Positions 44,539 through 53,259 of a DNA stretch of 64,000 nucleotides are shown here, one piece after another. Under the pieces are notes generated by a model. That model saw only the letters and a program-made list of their open reading frames with translations. It was not told where the DNA came from and searched no databases. Position 1 is the first letter of the stretch, and the number at the start of each line of letters is the position of its first letter. Source of the stretch: Rufibacter latericius (GTDB taxonomy: Bacteria; Bacteroidota; Bacteroidia; Cytophagales; Hymenobacteraceae); the NCBI RefSeq assembly GCF_003721515.1, contig NZ_RJJD01000001.1, positions 434,001 to 498,000 on the forward strand, given 5' to 3'. The translations under genes were made by a program, and so were the position numbers.

Positions 44539-46794
44539 ATGAAAAAATCATTATCGCTCCTGTTACTCAGCCTGTTATGTCTGGTAGCGCAAGCCCAAAG
44601 ACCCGTTGTTCCAAACAACATCTACTTCGCAGACATCCATCTGCAGATCCAGGAAAGCGCCCGGACCGAAATCCAGAAAGTAGTGGATGCCCTGACCAAG
44701 CATCCGGCTTATTTCCAGAAGAAAGTGGATTTAGCCGATGCCTATTTCCCGTTTATTGAGCAGGCGTTCAAACAAGAAGGCGTTCCCTCAGATTTCAAAT
44801 ACCTGGTTCTGCAGGAAAGCGGCCTGGTATCTGATGCCGTTTCCACCTCTAACGCAGTAGGTTTCTGGCAGTTCAAGGAAGGCTCTGCCACTGAACTGGG
44901 CATCAAGGTGAACAGCCTGGTGGATGAGCGCAAGCACATCATTGAATCTAGCCGTGGGGCTGCCCGTTACATGCTGCGCAGCAACGCCTATTACAAAAAC
45001 TGGTTTAACACCCTGCTTTCTTACTACCAGGGCTTGAACGGAACCAAAGCGCTGACCAAAACCTCAGACATCGGGTCTAAGAACATGGAGGTTACGGGCC
45101 AGACAAACAAGTACCTGCTTACGTTCCTGGCGCACAAAGTGGCCTATGAAAACGCCATCGGGAAAAACCCTAACCCTACCATTACCTTACAGCCGGTAAA
45201 AGCGACTCCGGGCCAAACCCTCACCGAGATTGCCATGGCCGCCCAAGCCGATGCCGCCGAAGTAGAGCGTTACAACAAGTGGCTCATGGCCTCTACCGTG
45301 CCCGCCGACAAGGAATATACCGTGATGATACCGTATGTTTCTGGTGCCCCTCGCCCCGTATTGGCCAGCGCCGGACCGGTAAGAACTTCCAGCAACTCGG
45401 CTTCAAAAGCCACCGCGAACAAACCACAGGACAGCGTGAGCAGAATCAGTGGTTTCTTCCAGACCATTAAAGCGAAACTCAACAATACCTACACGCCTGC
45501 CTCGGTGGTAGCCCAAACCGGTGACACCAAAGAAATGCTGGCCCTGAAAGGCAATATCTCAACCAGCAAATTCCTGCGGGTGAACGACCTGCGCCCTACC
45601 GATGAAGTGGTAGCCGGCAAAACGTATTATTTCCAAGCCAAACGCGCCAAAGCCAAGGACACCGAGTTCCACGTAGCGCAACGCGGCGAAACCATGCACG
45701 ACATCTCCCAGAAATACGCGGTAAAGCTGAACAAGCTCCTTTCTAAAAACCGCATGCAGAAAACCGAGAGCGTGGAGCCCGGCCGCGTAGTTTGGTTACA
45801 GGAAACCCGCCCTTCCAGCATTCCGGTGGAAATTAGACCTCTGGAAGAAGAAACCACAACCGATGTTCTGGCCCAGACGTCTGCCCCAGCCGCTCAGCCA
45901 ATTGCCTCAGCTCCTAAAACCACCCCTGCTGCTACGCCAAAAACAGGTGCCATCAGTGTGGAAGTAGAGGACACCACCGTTCCTCCGTATGTTAAGAAGA
46001 CGCCCAAAGACGAAGTAGCTACAGCGCCTGCTTCGGCCACGTATCCCGCCAAGGCTCCGGCTGCCTCCTCTAAACCAGCCCCTGTTTTAGAACGCAAAGC
46101 CCCAACCGAAACCGTGATTTCTGATGTTAAAGTAGCCCCTGCCCAACCAGTTGCCATTCCAGCTTCGGGTACGCACCTGGTGGAAAAAGGCGAGACCTTT
46201 TACTCGATCTCTAGAAAATATGGCATCTCCGTTGCAAATCTTCTGGCTTGGAACAACATGGACGGTAGCACCCCCTTGGCCCTCGGGAAAGAACTGGTGT
46301 TAACGGGTGAGGCAACGGCCGCTACAACGGCCCCGGTTTCTACACCAGTTCCCGCAACTACCACTGCCCCAACTTCCGCCACTGCTCCGGTAACCGCTTC
46401 CGCTCCTGTAAAAGCAACTCCGGCCATCGCTCCTGTCGCTTCTTCTGGAACCGAGCACACCGTGGCTCCGAGCGAAACCCTGTATGCGATCTCCCGCAAA
46501 TACGGCGTATCGGTGCAAGACCTGCAGACCTGGAACAACCTGGGCACCGGAGCCATTTCCATCGGACAAAAACTGGTGGTATCCGCTCCCGCTGCTCCTG
46601 TTGAAACCATTCAAGCTGATTCTGCCGCCACTCCTGGCACAGCCACCATCACCCACAAAGTAGCGGCCGGTGAATCTATGTATGCCATCTCCCGCAAATA
46701 CGGCGTCACCGTTCAGCAAATCCAGGAATGGAACAACAAGACAGACCACAACGTGAGTGTAGGCGAAAGCCTGATCATCAAACCGAAACAATAA
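44539..46794 (+). CDS. Membrane-bound-type lytic transglycosylase with LysM repeats (MltD-like)
   Basis: A 751-residue exported peptidoglycan hydrolase. Signal peptide 1-19; SLT transglycosylase domain (about 60-215) with the catalytic glutamate in LVLQESGLVSDAVSTSNAVG near 93 and FWQFKEGSATELGI. LysM domains start near 371 (FHVAQRGETMHDISQKYAV), 543 (HLVEKGETFYSISRKYGI), 636 (HTVAPSETLYAISRKYGV) and 703 (HKVAAGESMYAISRKYGV); a weaker one may lie near 215-265. Linkers are rich in Ala, Thr and Pro. LysM binds glycan strands and keeps the enzyme on the wall. It ends at a very long hairpin that contains half of a 36-base element. Confidence 0.94.
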   Translation: MKKSLSLLLLSLLCLVAQAQRPVVPNNIYFADIHLQIQESARTEIQKVVDALTKHPAYFQKKVDLADAYFPFIEQAFKQEGVPSDFKYLVLQESGLVSDAVSTSNAVGFWQFKEGSATELGIKVNSLVDERKHIIESSRGAARYMLRSNAYYKNWFNTLLSYYQGLNGTKALTKTSDIGSKNMEVTGQTNKYLLTFLAHKVAYENAIGKNPNPTITLQPVKATPGQTLTEIAMAAQADAAEVERYNKWLMASTVPADKEYTVMIPYVSGAPRPVLASAGPVRTSSNSASKATANKPQDSVSRISGFFQTIKAKLNNTYTPASVVAQTGDTKEMLALKGNISTSKFLRVNDLRPTDEVVAGKTYYFQAKRAKAKDTEFHVAQRGETMHDISQKYAVKLNKLLSKNRMQKTESVEPGRVVWLQETRPSSIPVEIRPLEEETTTDVLAQTSAPAAQPIASAPKTTPAATPKTGAISVEVEDTTVPPYVKKTPKDEVATAPASATYPAKAPAASSKPAPVLERKAPTETVISDVKVAPAQPVAIPASGTHLVEKGETFYSISRKYGISVANLLAWNNMDGSTPLALGKELVLTGEATAATTAPVSTPVPATTTAPTSATAPVTASAPVKATPAIAPVASSGTEHTVAPSETLYAISRKYGVSVQDLQTWNNLGTGAISIGQKLVVSAPAAPVETIQADSAATPGTATITHKVAAGESMYAISRKYGVTVQQIQEWNNKTDHNVSVGESLIIKPKQ

Positions 46795-46800
46795 GGTTCA

Positions 46801-46869
46801 CACAGAATAGCCCTAAAACAGAAGGAGCCCGCAGATTGTGGGCTCCTTCTGTTTTAGGGCTATTTTGTG
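46801..46869 (+). terminator. Terminator with a 30-base stem built on a palindromic element
   Basis: Bases 46801-46830 pair with 46840-46869 at 29 of 30 positions (9-base loop). The distal stem AGAAGGAGCCC / GGGCTCCTTCT is followed by GTTTT, the start of a 36-base element. Confidence 0.88.
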
Positions 46870-46886
46870 TAAAACAAGCCTGAAAT
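46851..46886. repeat. 36-base palindromic element
   Basis: Arms GTTTTAGGGC / AGCCTGAAAT, inner ATTTTG and TAAAAC. Its left half pairs with an inverted half-copy at 46801-46819. Confidence 0.8.
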
Positions 46887-46965
46887 GAGTTGCTTGAGTT
46901 TCGGTTTTAGGGTCAGTTTGGGTTTCGCTAGTTATTGGGCTGGTCGTTTTGGATACGCTAATCTG

Positions 46966-47099
46966 GTTGTTGGTGAGAACACCAACAACGGCAGTGGAAA
47001 TCAGGATAGTTGCAAAAAATCAAGAATACTTTAGTTTGAGGCTAGTGCCTCACTGCAGTTGCAAACTGCAGGTCATAATGAGTCCAAGTCACAGACTTG
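46966..47099. repeat. Run of four small perfect hairpins (REP-like)
   Basis: GTTGTTGGTG AGAA CACCAACAAC (46966-46989); TGAGGC TAGT GCCTCA (47037-47052); CTGCAGTT GCA AACTGCAG (47053-47071); CAAGTC ACA GACTTG (47085-47099). The last three are nearly contiguous. Confidence 0.75.
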
Positions 47100-47494
47100 A
47101 ACCATGAAAATTTGAATGAAAATACGCTGACGAAGAATGAAAATAAACTGCTTTGCTATACAACGCCCCAGTTGAAAGAACCCTATTCCAGTCTTTCGGG
47201 TGAGCGCCTAGGCAGGTTCCGTTGCCGACAGGCATTGCGACCTTTAGGGAGCAAAGGAAGCTGGCACAGCGCGAACCCGGAAGACGGGGCCTCGCGGCCG
47301 TGAGTGCTCGGAGCTCAGCGATAAAACAACTACGCCCATGCACTCATGCAAACTGCGGCCTTTCGCCAGAACAAGCAGATTGCGTGCACAAGCTAACAAC
47401 AGAAAGCCGGCCTTCACGCAAGAGAACACCCAAAGGAAAATTCAAAACACATCGTTTTACACCTACTTTCTCCAAAACACCTCAAAAACCAGCC

Positions 47495-48838
47495 TCACAT
47501 TTTCCCTCCCTCCGGAGGAGAAGAAAGAGTAGAAGCCGTCTGCAGACCATCGGCAATCTCCGGCAGGATACCTAAGCGCTGATAAATAGGCCGTACCAAC
47601 TCCCTTGACCGGGGAAGGCTCCGCACAAAAGGCACAATACTCACCAGGCAGATAATGCCGCAGCCCAGCAAGGTATACGCCACCCCGATGCGCTCCGCGA
47701 CCCAACCAGCCAAAAGGCTCCCGATGGGGGCCATTCCCATGAACGCCATGGAGTAGAAGCTCATTACGCGACCCCGCTTGTCATCATCCACAATGGTTTG
47801 CAGGAGCGTGTTGCTGGAGGCCATGCGCAGGATCATGCCCAAGCCCACCACAAAAATCCCAACCATAGAAAGCAGCATGGTTTTGGAAAGGGCAAAGCCA
47901 ATTAGCCCCACCCCAAACAGGACAGAGGCACCCACAATGACCCGCCCTAGACCCAGCACTGATTTTCGGGAAGCCAGGTACAAAGCCCCGATCAAGGCAC
48001 CTACCCCGGAGGCGCCCATGAGCAGACCCAAGGTACTGGCATCGCCACCCAACACATCACGGGCAATGGCGGGCATGAGCACTGTGAACGGCATCCCGAA
48101 CAGGCTTAGCGTGGCAATGAGTACCAGAATATCTCGGATCGGCGCAAACCCGAAGGCGTAACGGAAACCTTCGCCCAAGGATTTCAGCACCTGCGTGTCT
48201 TGCACCTTTCGTTCCATTACGGGCAAGCGCATCAACAGCAGGGAAGTCAGGACTGCCAGGTAACTGAGGGCATTGATCAGGAAACAAACCCCTTCGCCCA
48301 AGGTAGCAATGATTCCTCCGGCTACGGATGGGCCCACCAACCGTGCCATGTTAAACATGGAGGAATTGAGGGCGATGGCGTTGCTCATGTCCTCGCGTTT
48401 TTCCACCAGTTGAACCACCAAGGCCTGCCGGGCACTCATGTCAAAGGCATTCACGATGCCCGCGAAAACACCCAGGGCCAGAATGTAGTGAATGGTAATG
48501 GTATCGGTGAGCACCAGTGCGGCGAGGATACTGGCTTCTAACAAAAACAGGAATTGCGTGAGCAACAATACGCGGTGGCGGTTGAACCGGTCTGAGATGA
48601 CCCCGGCAAATGGCCCCAGCAGAAAAGACGGAATCTGGTTGGCGAAACTCACCATGCCCAGCAGGAAAACCGAATCGGTGAGGCGGTACACAAGCCAACT
48701 CATGGCAATCTGCTGCATCCAGGTACCAATGAGGGAAATACTCTGCCCCATGAAGAAGAGGCGGTAATTACGGTATTTGAGCGCCCGAAACATGCCGCCC
48801 AGGCGCGACGGTTTCTCTGCTGTTGATGTCTCTTCCAT
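47495..48838 (-). CDS. MFS exporter (EntS-like, MFS_3 family)
   Basis: A 447-residue transporter with twelve predicted helices. The start MEETSTAEKPSRLGGMFRAL at ATG 48838 is preferred over a TTG codon nine bases upstream. Conserved segments: YRNYRLFFMGQSISLIGTWMQQIAMSWLVYRLT, FAGVISDRFNRHRVLLLTQ (the MFS A-motif between helices 2 and 3), and LVVQLVEKREDMSNAIALNSSMFN. The MFS_3 group includes enterobactin and drug exporters; the substrate here is unknown. It is a single gene beside the unusual non-coding zone. Confidence 0.92.
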   Translation of the reverse strand: MEETSTAEKPSRLGGMFRALKYRNYRLFFMGQSISLIGTWMQQIAMSWLVYRLTDSVFLLGMVSFANQIPSFLLGPFAGVISDRFNRHRVLLLTQFLFLLEASILAALVLTDTITIHYILALGVFAGIVNAFDMSARQALVVQLVEKREDMSNAIALNSSMFNMARLVGPSVAGGIIATLGEGVCFLINALSYLAVLTSLLLMRLPVMERKVQDTQVLKSLGEGFRYAFGFAPIRDILVLIATLSLFGMPFTVLMPAIARDVLGGDASTLGLLMGASGVGALIGALYLASRKSVLGLGRVIVGASVLFGVGLIGFALSKTMLLSMVGIFVVGLGMILRMASSNTLLQTIVDDDKRGRVMSFYSMAFMGMAPIGSLLAGWVAERIGVAYTLLGCGIICLVSIVPFVRSLPRSRELVRPIYQRLGILPEIADGLQTASTLSSPPEGGKM

Positions 48839-48911
48839 GGGTTCCAACCCTTTTAGGCCGAACCTGTGTACGAGGCAAACTCCTCCTTTTGTTTAAAAAC
48901 AATTCATCTGT

Positions 48912-48947
48912 GCTTTTGGCTTGTTTTCGTAAAAACGGCCCTTAAAT
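48912..48947. repeat. 36-base palindromic element
   Basis: Arms GCTTTTGGCT / GCCCTTAAAT, inner TGTTTTC GT AAAAACG. In the MFS / AI-2E divergent gap. Confidence 0.75.
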
Positions 48948-48955
48948 ACACTATC

Positions 48956-48969
48956 GCATATGCATATGC
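48956..48969. promoter_or_regulatory. Perfect 14-base palindrome ahead of the AI-2E gene
   Basis: GCATATGCATATGC, nine bases after the 36-base element and about 120 bases before the gene. Possible operator; symmetry is the only support. Confidence 0.3.
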
Positions 48970-49091
48970 TTTTGTGCCTTATTTTTCTAAGCCACTAAAA
49001 CTTTCTACATCCCCCTGATTATCACCTCCAACCTCCTTCCCAGAAGAACCTCAACTCTTTTCGGCAAAAACGTATTATCTGAATTAATACT

Positions 49092-50171
49092 ATGAAAAAC
49101 GTCACCCTCCCTCGTGTAAATGCCATGCTGCTCCTAGCTTTTCTAGGGGTGGTTGTTCTGTATTACGGCAGGTTGTTCCTGATTCCGGTGGGGTTTGCCC
49201 TGCTCTTTTCCATGCTGATGTTACCGGTAGCCCGGAAGCTGGAGCGTTGGGGAGTAGACAGAATTCCGTCTACGTTGCTGTGCATCTTACTTATTCTGCT
49301 GTTTCTGGCCGGAGTCTTACTGCTCATCATCGCGCAAGCGGTAACCATCTCCGAAGACTGGCCCCAGATGCAACCCAAGTTACAGCAATTGGTGGCCAGC
49401 GTGCAGGAATGGATCAGGCAGCAGTTTGGCGTGGCGCCGCAGGAGCAGATCAAGGTGGTGCAGGAACAGATCCAGAAATTCTCGCAGTCGGCGAACCAAT
49501 TAGGCACCAGCATCCTGAAGGGTTCTTTGGGCTTGGTGACTTCTTTTGCTTTGGTGCTGCTGTACATGTTCTTCCTGCTCTGGAAACGGGAGAAATACCG
49601 CGAGTTTTTCCTACGGCTGTACCAGGAAGAGCGTCACGCAGAGGTGAACCAGGTGCTGAACCAGATCACGAAAGTAGCGGGGCAGTACCTGGCGGGCCGC
49701 TTGATCTCCATTGTCTTTATTGCCGTCATTTATGCCATTGGGTTCTCCATCATTGGGCTGCCGAATGCCTTGCTACTTGCCCCCATCGCGGCCCTACCTA
49801 TTTTGATTCCGTACGTGGGGGCGTTTGTGGGGGCCGTGTTCCCTTTGGTGTTTTCTTTGGTGGGTGGCTCTACCGGAATGGTACTTCCCACCATGGGAGT
49901 ACTGGTAGTGGCTCAGGTTCTGGATAACAACCTGGTGGAACCTATTGTGATGGGCGCAAAACTAAACCTCAGTCCTATTTTCACCATTATCGCGGTGGTC
50001 TCGGGGGAACTGATCTGGGGCGTGGCGGGCATGATTCTGTTTGAGCCTTTGTTCGCCGTGATAAAGATTCTGTGTGACCATGTACAACCGCTCCATCCGT
50101 ACGGCTTTCTGCTGGGAAACGAAGTAAAAGAACCCGGCTGGCTGAAGAAACTGAAACAGACATTCAGTTAA
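49092..50171 (+). CDS. AI-2E family transporter (TqsA/PerM-like permease)
   Basis: A 359-residue polytopic protein with about eight helices. The N-terminal pair (VNAMLLLAFLGVVVLYYGRLFLIPVGFALLFSML) is followed by a periplasmic amphipathic stretch (MQPKLQQLVASVQEWIRQQF). The typical core is LIPYVGAFVGAVFPLVFSL and VLDNNLVEPIVMGAKLNLSPIF. Family members include exporters of autoinducer-2 and Na+/H+ antiporters; many have no known substrate. It ends with a basic tail. Single gene. Confidence 0.9.
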   Translation: MKNVTLPRVNAMLLLAFLGVVVLYYGRLFLIPVGFALLFSMLMLPVARKLERWGVDRIPSTLLCILLILLFLAGVLLLIIAQAVTISEDWPQMQPKLQQLVASVQEWIRQQFGVAPQEQIKVVQEQIQKFSQSANQLGTSILKGSLGLVTSFALVLLYMFFLLWKREKYREFFLRLYQEERHAEVNQVLNQITKVAGQYLAGRLISIVFIAVIYAIGFSIIGLPNALLLAPIAALPILIPYVGAFVGAVFPLVFSLVGGSTGMVLPTMGVLVVAQVLDNNLVEPIVMGAKLNLSPIFTIIAVVSGELIWGVAGMILFEPLFAVIKILCDHVQPLHPYGFLLGNEVKEPGWLKKLKQTFS

Positions 50172-50216
50172 ACGTAACTTCTCCAGACCCGGAATGCACC
50201 CTTTCTCCACCATCGG

Positions 50217-50252
50217 TTTTTGGGGCTTATTTTCAGAAAACACCCCCAAAAT
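50217..50252. repeat. 36-base palindromic element, compensated arms
   Basis: Arms TTTTTGGGGC / CCCCCAAAAT: TTTTGGGG pairs fully with CCCCAAAA in a one-base shifted register. Inner ATTTT CA GAAAA. Confidence 0.8.
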
Positions 50253-50279
50253 GAACGGTAGAAACACTCTCCCTGCACG

Positions 50280-50291
50280 GGGCAATTGCCC
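50280..50291. promoter_or_regulatory. 12-base palindrome GGGCAATTGCCC
   Basis: A perfect palindrome about 95 bases ahead of the SDR gene. Possible operator; unproven. Confidence 0.25.
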
Positions 50292-50384
50292 ACTTCTTAG
50301 AACTTCTTGAATCTTAAGCGACTAGTCCCCGTAAAAAAATACCTATTGTCGTTTGAAATAATTCAACATTCCCAACTAAAAGAC

Positions 50385-51575
50385 ATGAAATATTCACTAA
50401 AACCACTTAACGAACAGGTAATTGTTATTACGGGTGCCTCCAGCGGAATCGGGTTGGCAACAGCCCTGGCCGCCGCAAAAAAAGGCGCCAAGGTGGTATT
50501 GGCCGCCCGCAACCGGGAAGCCTTGCTGGCCATTGAGCAGCAGATCAGAGACGAGGGCGGACAGGCCTTCCATTGCGTAGCCGATGTAGGGCGCAAAGAA
50601 GAAGTGCAATGGATCGCCAACGTGGCCATTCAGGAATTCGGGGGATTTGACACCTGGGTGAACGATGCCGGGGTCTCCATCTACGGCCGCATTGCCGAGG
50701 TAAGCGACGAAGACAACCACCGTCTGTTTGACACCAACTTCTGGGGCGTGGTGTACGGCTCCAAAGTGGCGGCCCAGCACCTCAGCCACAAAGGCGGCGC
50801 CATCATCAACGTGGGCAGCGAGGTTTCTGATATCAGCATCCCGCTCCAAGGCATGTACGCTGCCAGCAAGCACGCCGTAAAAGGCTTCACCGATGCCCTG
50901 CGCATTGAGCTGATGGAAGAAAAGGCTCCGGTTTCGGTGACCCTGATCAAACCCGCCGGAATTGACACCCCTTACCCAGAACACGCTAAAAACTACACAG
51001 ACAAAGCCCTTACCCTTCCCGCTCCGGTGTATACGCCTGAGGAGGTAGCCGCCGCTATTCTGCACGCCGCCGTGCACCCGCACCGCGACATCATGGTAGG
51101 CGGAGGCGCCAAGGCGATGAGCGCTTTAAACAAACGGTTCCCGGGAGCCATGGATTGGATCAGTTCCAAGATCATGAGCAAAGAACAATTGGAAGATGCG
51201 CCGCCCGTGAACAGAGCCGGTTCCCTGCACCGTCCTTCCAATGATGGCAACGTGCACGGAAACCACAAAGGCTACGTAATGAAAACCAGCCTGTACACCC
51301 GTGCCGTGATGCACCCGGTAGCTACCAGCGCCTTGTTTGTGGCCGCCGGAGCTGCTGTGTATGCGCTCATGAACAAGAACGCGTTGAAGAACCTCAGCCT
51401 TCCTAAAAACGGCCGATCTTCCAATAGAGACACTCAGCCAGAAGTAGATGCTATCATCGTGACTACCACTTACGTGGAGGATGACAGCTACCTGAATAAT
51501 GACGCTACTCCCCGGAACGATCCTTACCAAGGAACATCCGGCGGCACTTTGGGAAGAGACCCTTACTTAAAATAG
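50385..51575 (+). CDS. Short-chain dehydrogenase/reductase with a C-terminal membrane extension
   Basis: A 396-residue protein from ATG 50385. The classical SDR domain covers about 1-255: ITGASSGIGLATALAAAKKG (NAD(P) loop), NDAGVS-type NNAG variant (WVNDAGVSIYG), active-site serine in INVGSEVS, and YAASKHAVKGF (Tyr and Lys). An extension follows with one hydrophobic helix (about 312-335, TSALFVAAGAAVYALMN) and a polar Asn/Asp-rich tail. SDRs with such a tail occur in Cytophagales; substrate unknown. The replacement NDAG in the NNAG motif is worth noting. Two terminators follow. Confidence 0.88.
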   Translation: MKYSLKPLNEQVIVITGASSGIGLATALAAAKKGAKVVLAARNREALLAIEQQIRDEGGQAFHCVADVGRKEEVQWIANVAIQEFGGFDTWVNDAGVSIYGRIAEVSDEDNHRLFDTNFWGVVYGSKVAAQHLSHKGGAIINVGSEVSDISIPLQGMYAASKHAVKGFTDALRIELMEEKAPVSVTLIKPAGIDTPYPEHAKNYTDKALTLPAPVYTPEEVAAAILHAAVHPHRDIMVGGGAKAMSALNKRFPGAMDWISSKIMSKEQLEDAPPVNRAGSLHRPSNDGNVHGNHKGYVMKTSLYTRAVMHPVATSALFVAAGAAVYALMNKNALKNLSLPKNGRSSNRDTQPEVDAIIVTTTYVEDDSYLNNDATPRNDPYQGTSGGTLGRDPYLK

Positions 51576-51586
51576 ACTAACCTAGA

Positions 51587-51612
51587 GAAGCGACTCACTC
51601 GCTTCCTTTTTG
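51587..51612 (+). terminator. Terminator of the SDR gene
   Basis: Stem GAAGCGA / TCGCTTC, loop CTCAC, then CTTTTT. Confidence 0.85.
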
Positions 51613-51615
51613 CAT

Positions 51616-51668
51616 GAGAAGGGTACTCCTGGGCTTCGGCACCGGGAGTACCCTTTCTGCTTTTTCGG
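51616..51668 (+). terminator. Second terminator-like hairpin
   Basis: Stem AGAAGGGTACTCC / GGAGTACCCTTTCT (one bulge), then GCTTTTT. It follows the first terminator by a few bases with no gene between. Confidence 0.7.
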
Positions 51669-51694
51669 GTTTCTTTCAGGCAGGAATTAAAAAC
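51659..51694. repeat. Possible 36-base palindromic element, decayed
   Basis: GCTTTTTCGG / AATTAAAAAC with diverged inner part. Starts in the T-run of the second terminator. Confidence 0.35.
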
Positions 51695-51789
51695 ATCAGC
51701 ATACAGATACTTCAACTTCTTTCCACCAAAGTGCTAATTCTCCGTATAGGAAATACCCCCTTAACAAGACACACTTACACTATTTTGGT

Positions 51790-52683
51790 ATGGCAAGCGA
51801 AAAAAGAGTTAAGGTTCCTGAATCACGGGCTTCAAAAATCATCCCGAAAGGAAAATTATTGGCGATTGGCGGCAAGGAAGACAAGGGAGGAGGCCAGCCG
51901 AAAGACCAAACCCAGAACATCAACTTTATAGGGGAGCAGATCATGAAACGATTTGTTTCTGAACTGAAGGGCAAAGAACCGTTGATAGTAATCATCCCCA
52001 CCGCCTCCGAGATTCCGGAGGAGTCGGCCCAGGATTATGTGGCCCTTTTCAAGGATCTGGGCATCCACAATGTACAGGTGGCAGACATCCGCACCCGCCA
52101 GGACGCCAACAAACCAGAATATGTAAACTTGATTTCCAAGGCTGCGGGCATCATGATGACCGGCGGCGACCAGCTTCGGCTCACCGCCCTGCTGGGTGGC
52201 ACCGATGTGCTGCAGATTCTGAAAGAACGGTACATGTTCTCAGATATCATCATTGCCGGAACCAGCGCCGGCGCTACGGCCATGTCTACGCCCATGATCT
52301 ATGAAGGGGAATCTGAGGGAGGCTATATTAAAGGCGATGTAAGAATGACTACCGGTCTGGAGTTTCTCAAAAACGTAGCCATTGACACCCACTTTCTCAC
52401 CCGCGGCCGCATTGTGCGCATGACCCAGGCTATCTGCACCAACCCAGAGTGTATTGGCATTGGCCTGGAAGAAGACACCGCCATCCTGGTCACCGACGGA
52501 GGAAATATAGAAGTGGTGGGCAGCGGCCTGGTCACCGTGGTAGATGGCATGGGCCTCACCGAAACCAACATCTACGCCATTGAGAACGGCCAGCCCTTCA
52601 CCGCCAAAGGCCTGAAGGTGCACTTATTGGGTGACGAGGAGAAATACGTCATTCCGCCGTACCAAAGAATCCAACTGCAGTAA
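51790..52683 (+). CDS. Cyanophycinase-like serine peptidase (S51 family)
   Basis: A 297-residue protein. The nucleophile serine is in IIAGTSAGATAMSTPMI near 158, the S51 elbow. Other family segments: LLAIGGKEDKGGG, PLIVIIPTASEIPEESAQDY, GIMMTGGDQLRLTALLGGTD, and DTHFLTRGRIVRMTQAI with the conserved histidine. True cyanophycinases cut beta-Asp-Arg dipeptides from cyanophycin. No cyanophycin synthetase or dipeptidase gene is in the window, so another peptide substrate is possible. No signal peptide. Confidence 0.9.
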   Translation: MASEKRVKVPESRASKIIPKGKLLAIGGKEDKGGGQPKDQTQNINFIGEQIMKRFVSELKGKEPLIVIIPTASEIPEESAQDYVALFKDLGIHNVQVADIRTRQDANKPEYVNLISKAAGIMMTGGDQLRLTALLGGTDVLQILKERYMFSDIIIAGTSAGATAMSTPMIYEGESEGGYIKGDVRMTTGLEFLKNVAIDTHFLTRGRIVRMTQAICTNPECIGIGLEEDTAILVTDGGNIEVVGSGLVTVVDGMGLTETNIYAIENGQPFTAKGLKVHLLGDEEKYVIPPYQRIQLQ

Positions 52684-52691
52684 CCTTTCCT

Positions 52692-52727
52692 GTTTCGGGG
52701 CAGATTTCCAGAAAGCGGCCCCGAAAC
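52692..52727. repeat. 36-base palindromic element with perfect, compensated arms
   Basis: GTTTCGGGGC pairs perfectly with GCCCCGAAAC; the differences from the consensus arm (TTTTA to TTTCG) are matched on the other side. Inner ATTTC CA GAAAG. It may double as the terminator of the convergent genes. Confidence 0.9.
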
Positions 52728-52731
52728 AAGT

Positions 52732-53040
52732 TTAACCCTCTTGTTCTTCTTTCGCTATTTTCTTGTCCAGCACAAACGTTCCGAAGGGAATCAACGAGGC
52801 AACGAACGCCATAACTACTTTCCAGAAGGACCATTTGTATTTCACCCACACCTGCAGCAGCAAACCCACAAACAGCACAAACAACACGCCGTGCGCCCAG
52901 CCCACGTACTTTACCGGCTCTGGGATACCGGCCAGGTATTTCATGGGCATAGCAATGATCAGCAAAACTAAAAACGAAATACCTTCCAGAATGGCAATGG
53001 ACCGGAAACGGTTGAGAGGAGTATCGAAGGAAAAATGCAT
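52732..53040 (-). CDS. DUF3817 family small membrane protein
   Basis: A 102-residue protein with three membrane helices from ATG 53040 (MHFSFDTPLNRFRSIAILEG). Family features: FRSIAILEGISFLVLLIIAMPMKYLA, VGWAHGVLFVLFVGLLLQVWV (conserved HG), and ASLIPFGTFVLDKKI. Function unknown across the family; some members neighbour transport genes. Convergent with the cyanophycinase-like gene; the 48-base gap is almost filled by one 36-base element. Confidence 0.88.
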   Translation of the reverse strand: MHFSFDTPLNRFRSIAILEGISFLVLLIIAMPMKYLAGIPEPVKYVGWAHGVLFVLFVGLLLQVWVKYKWSFWKVVMAFVASLIPFGTFVLDKKIAKEEQEG

Positions 53041-53162
53041 AAGAGGAAACGTTTGAAAACGCAAAGGTACGCCACAAGCGTCTAAACCTCACGCCCATTA
53101 CCAATCGGTCGCCAGATAATTGCTTCGGCACCCTGATTTTCAGGTCAGTTCTCCCCTATTCC

Positions 53163-53198
53163 GTTTAGGGCCTGATTTCCGGAAAACAGGGCAAAAGC
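53163..53198. repeat. 36-base palindromic element
   Basis: Arms GTTTAGGGCC / GGGCAAAAGC; inner part TTTCC GGAAA within CCTG / CAGG. Confidence 0.75.
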
Positions 53199-53259
53199 GC
53201 CAATTAAATGGGCAACTTTTCCGCCGCGCTCCGGTGTTTTCTTTGTATCTTCGTAGTCC

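Larger units (their letters stand above)
46795..47494. other. 700-base non-coding zone
   Basis: Holds a giant terminator hairpin (46801-46869), a 36-base element (46851-46886), four short hairpins (46966-47099), an AT-rich stretch to about 47190 and a GC-rich stretch to about 47430. Frames here (47089-47343 minus, 47222-47575 plus) do not look like proteins. This is the most unusual non-coding zone of the window. Confidence 0.65.

Noticed and set aside
47089-47343. 84-codon frame on the minus strand in the non-coding zone.
   Set aside because: It runs through one of the small hairpins and the composition break. It looks like a frame carried by a repeat, not a gene.
51614-51931. 105-codon plus-strand frame ahead of and into the cyanophycinase-like gene.
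   Set aside because: It starts in a terminator stem and overlaps the real gene out of frame.
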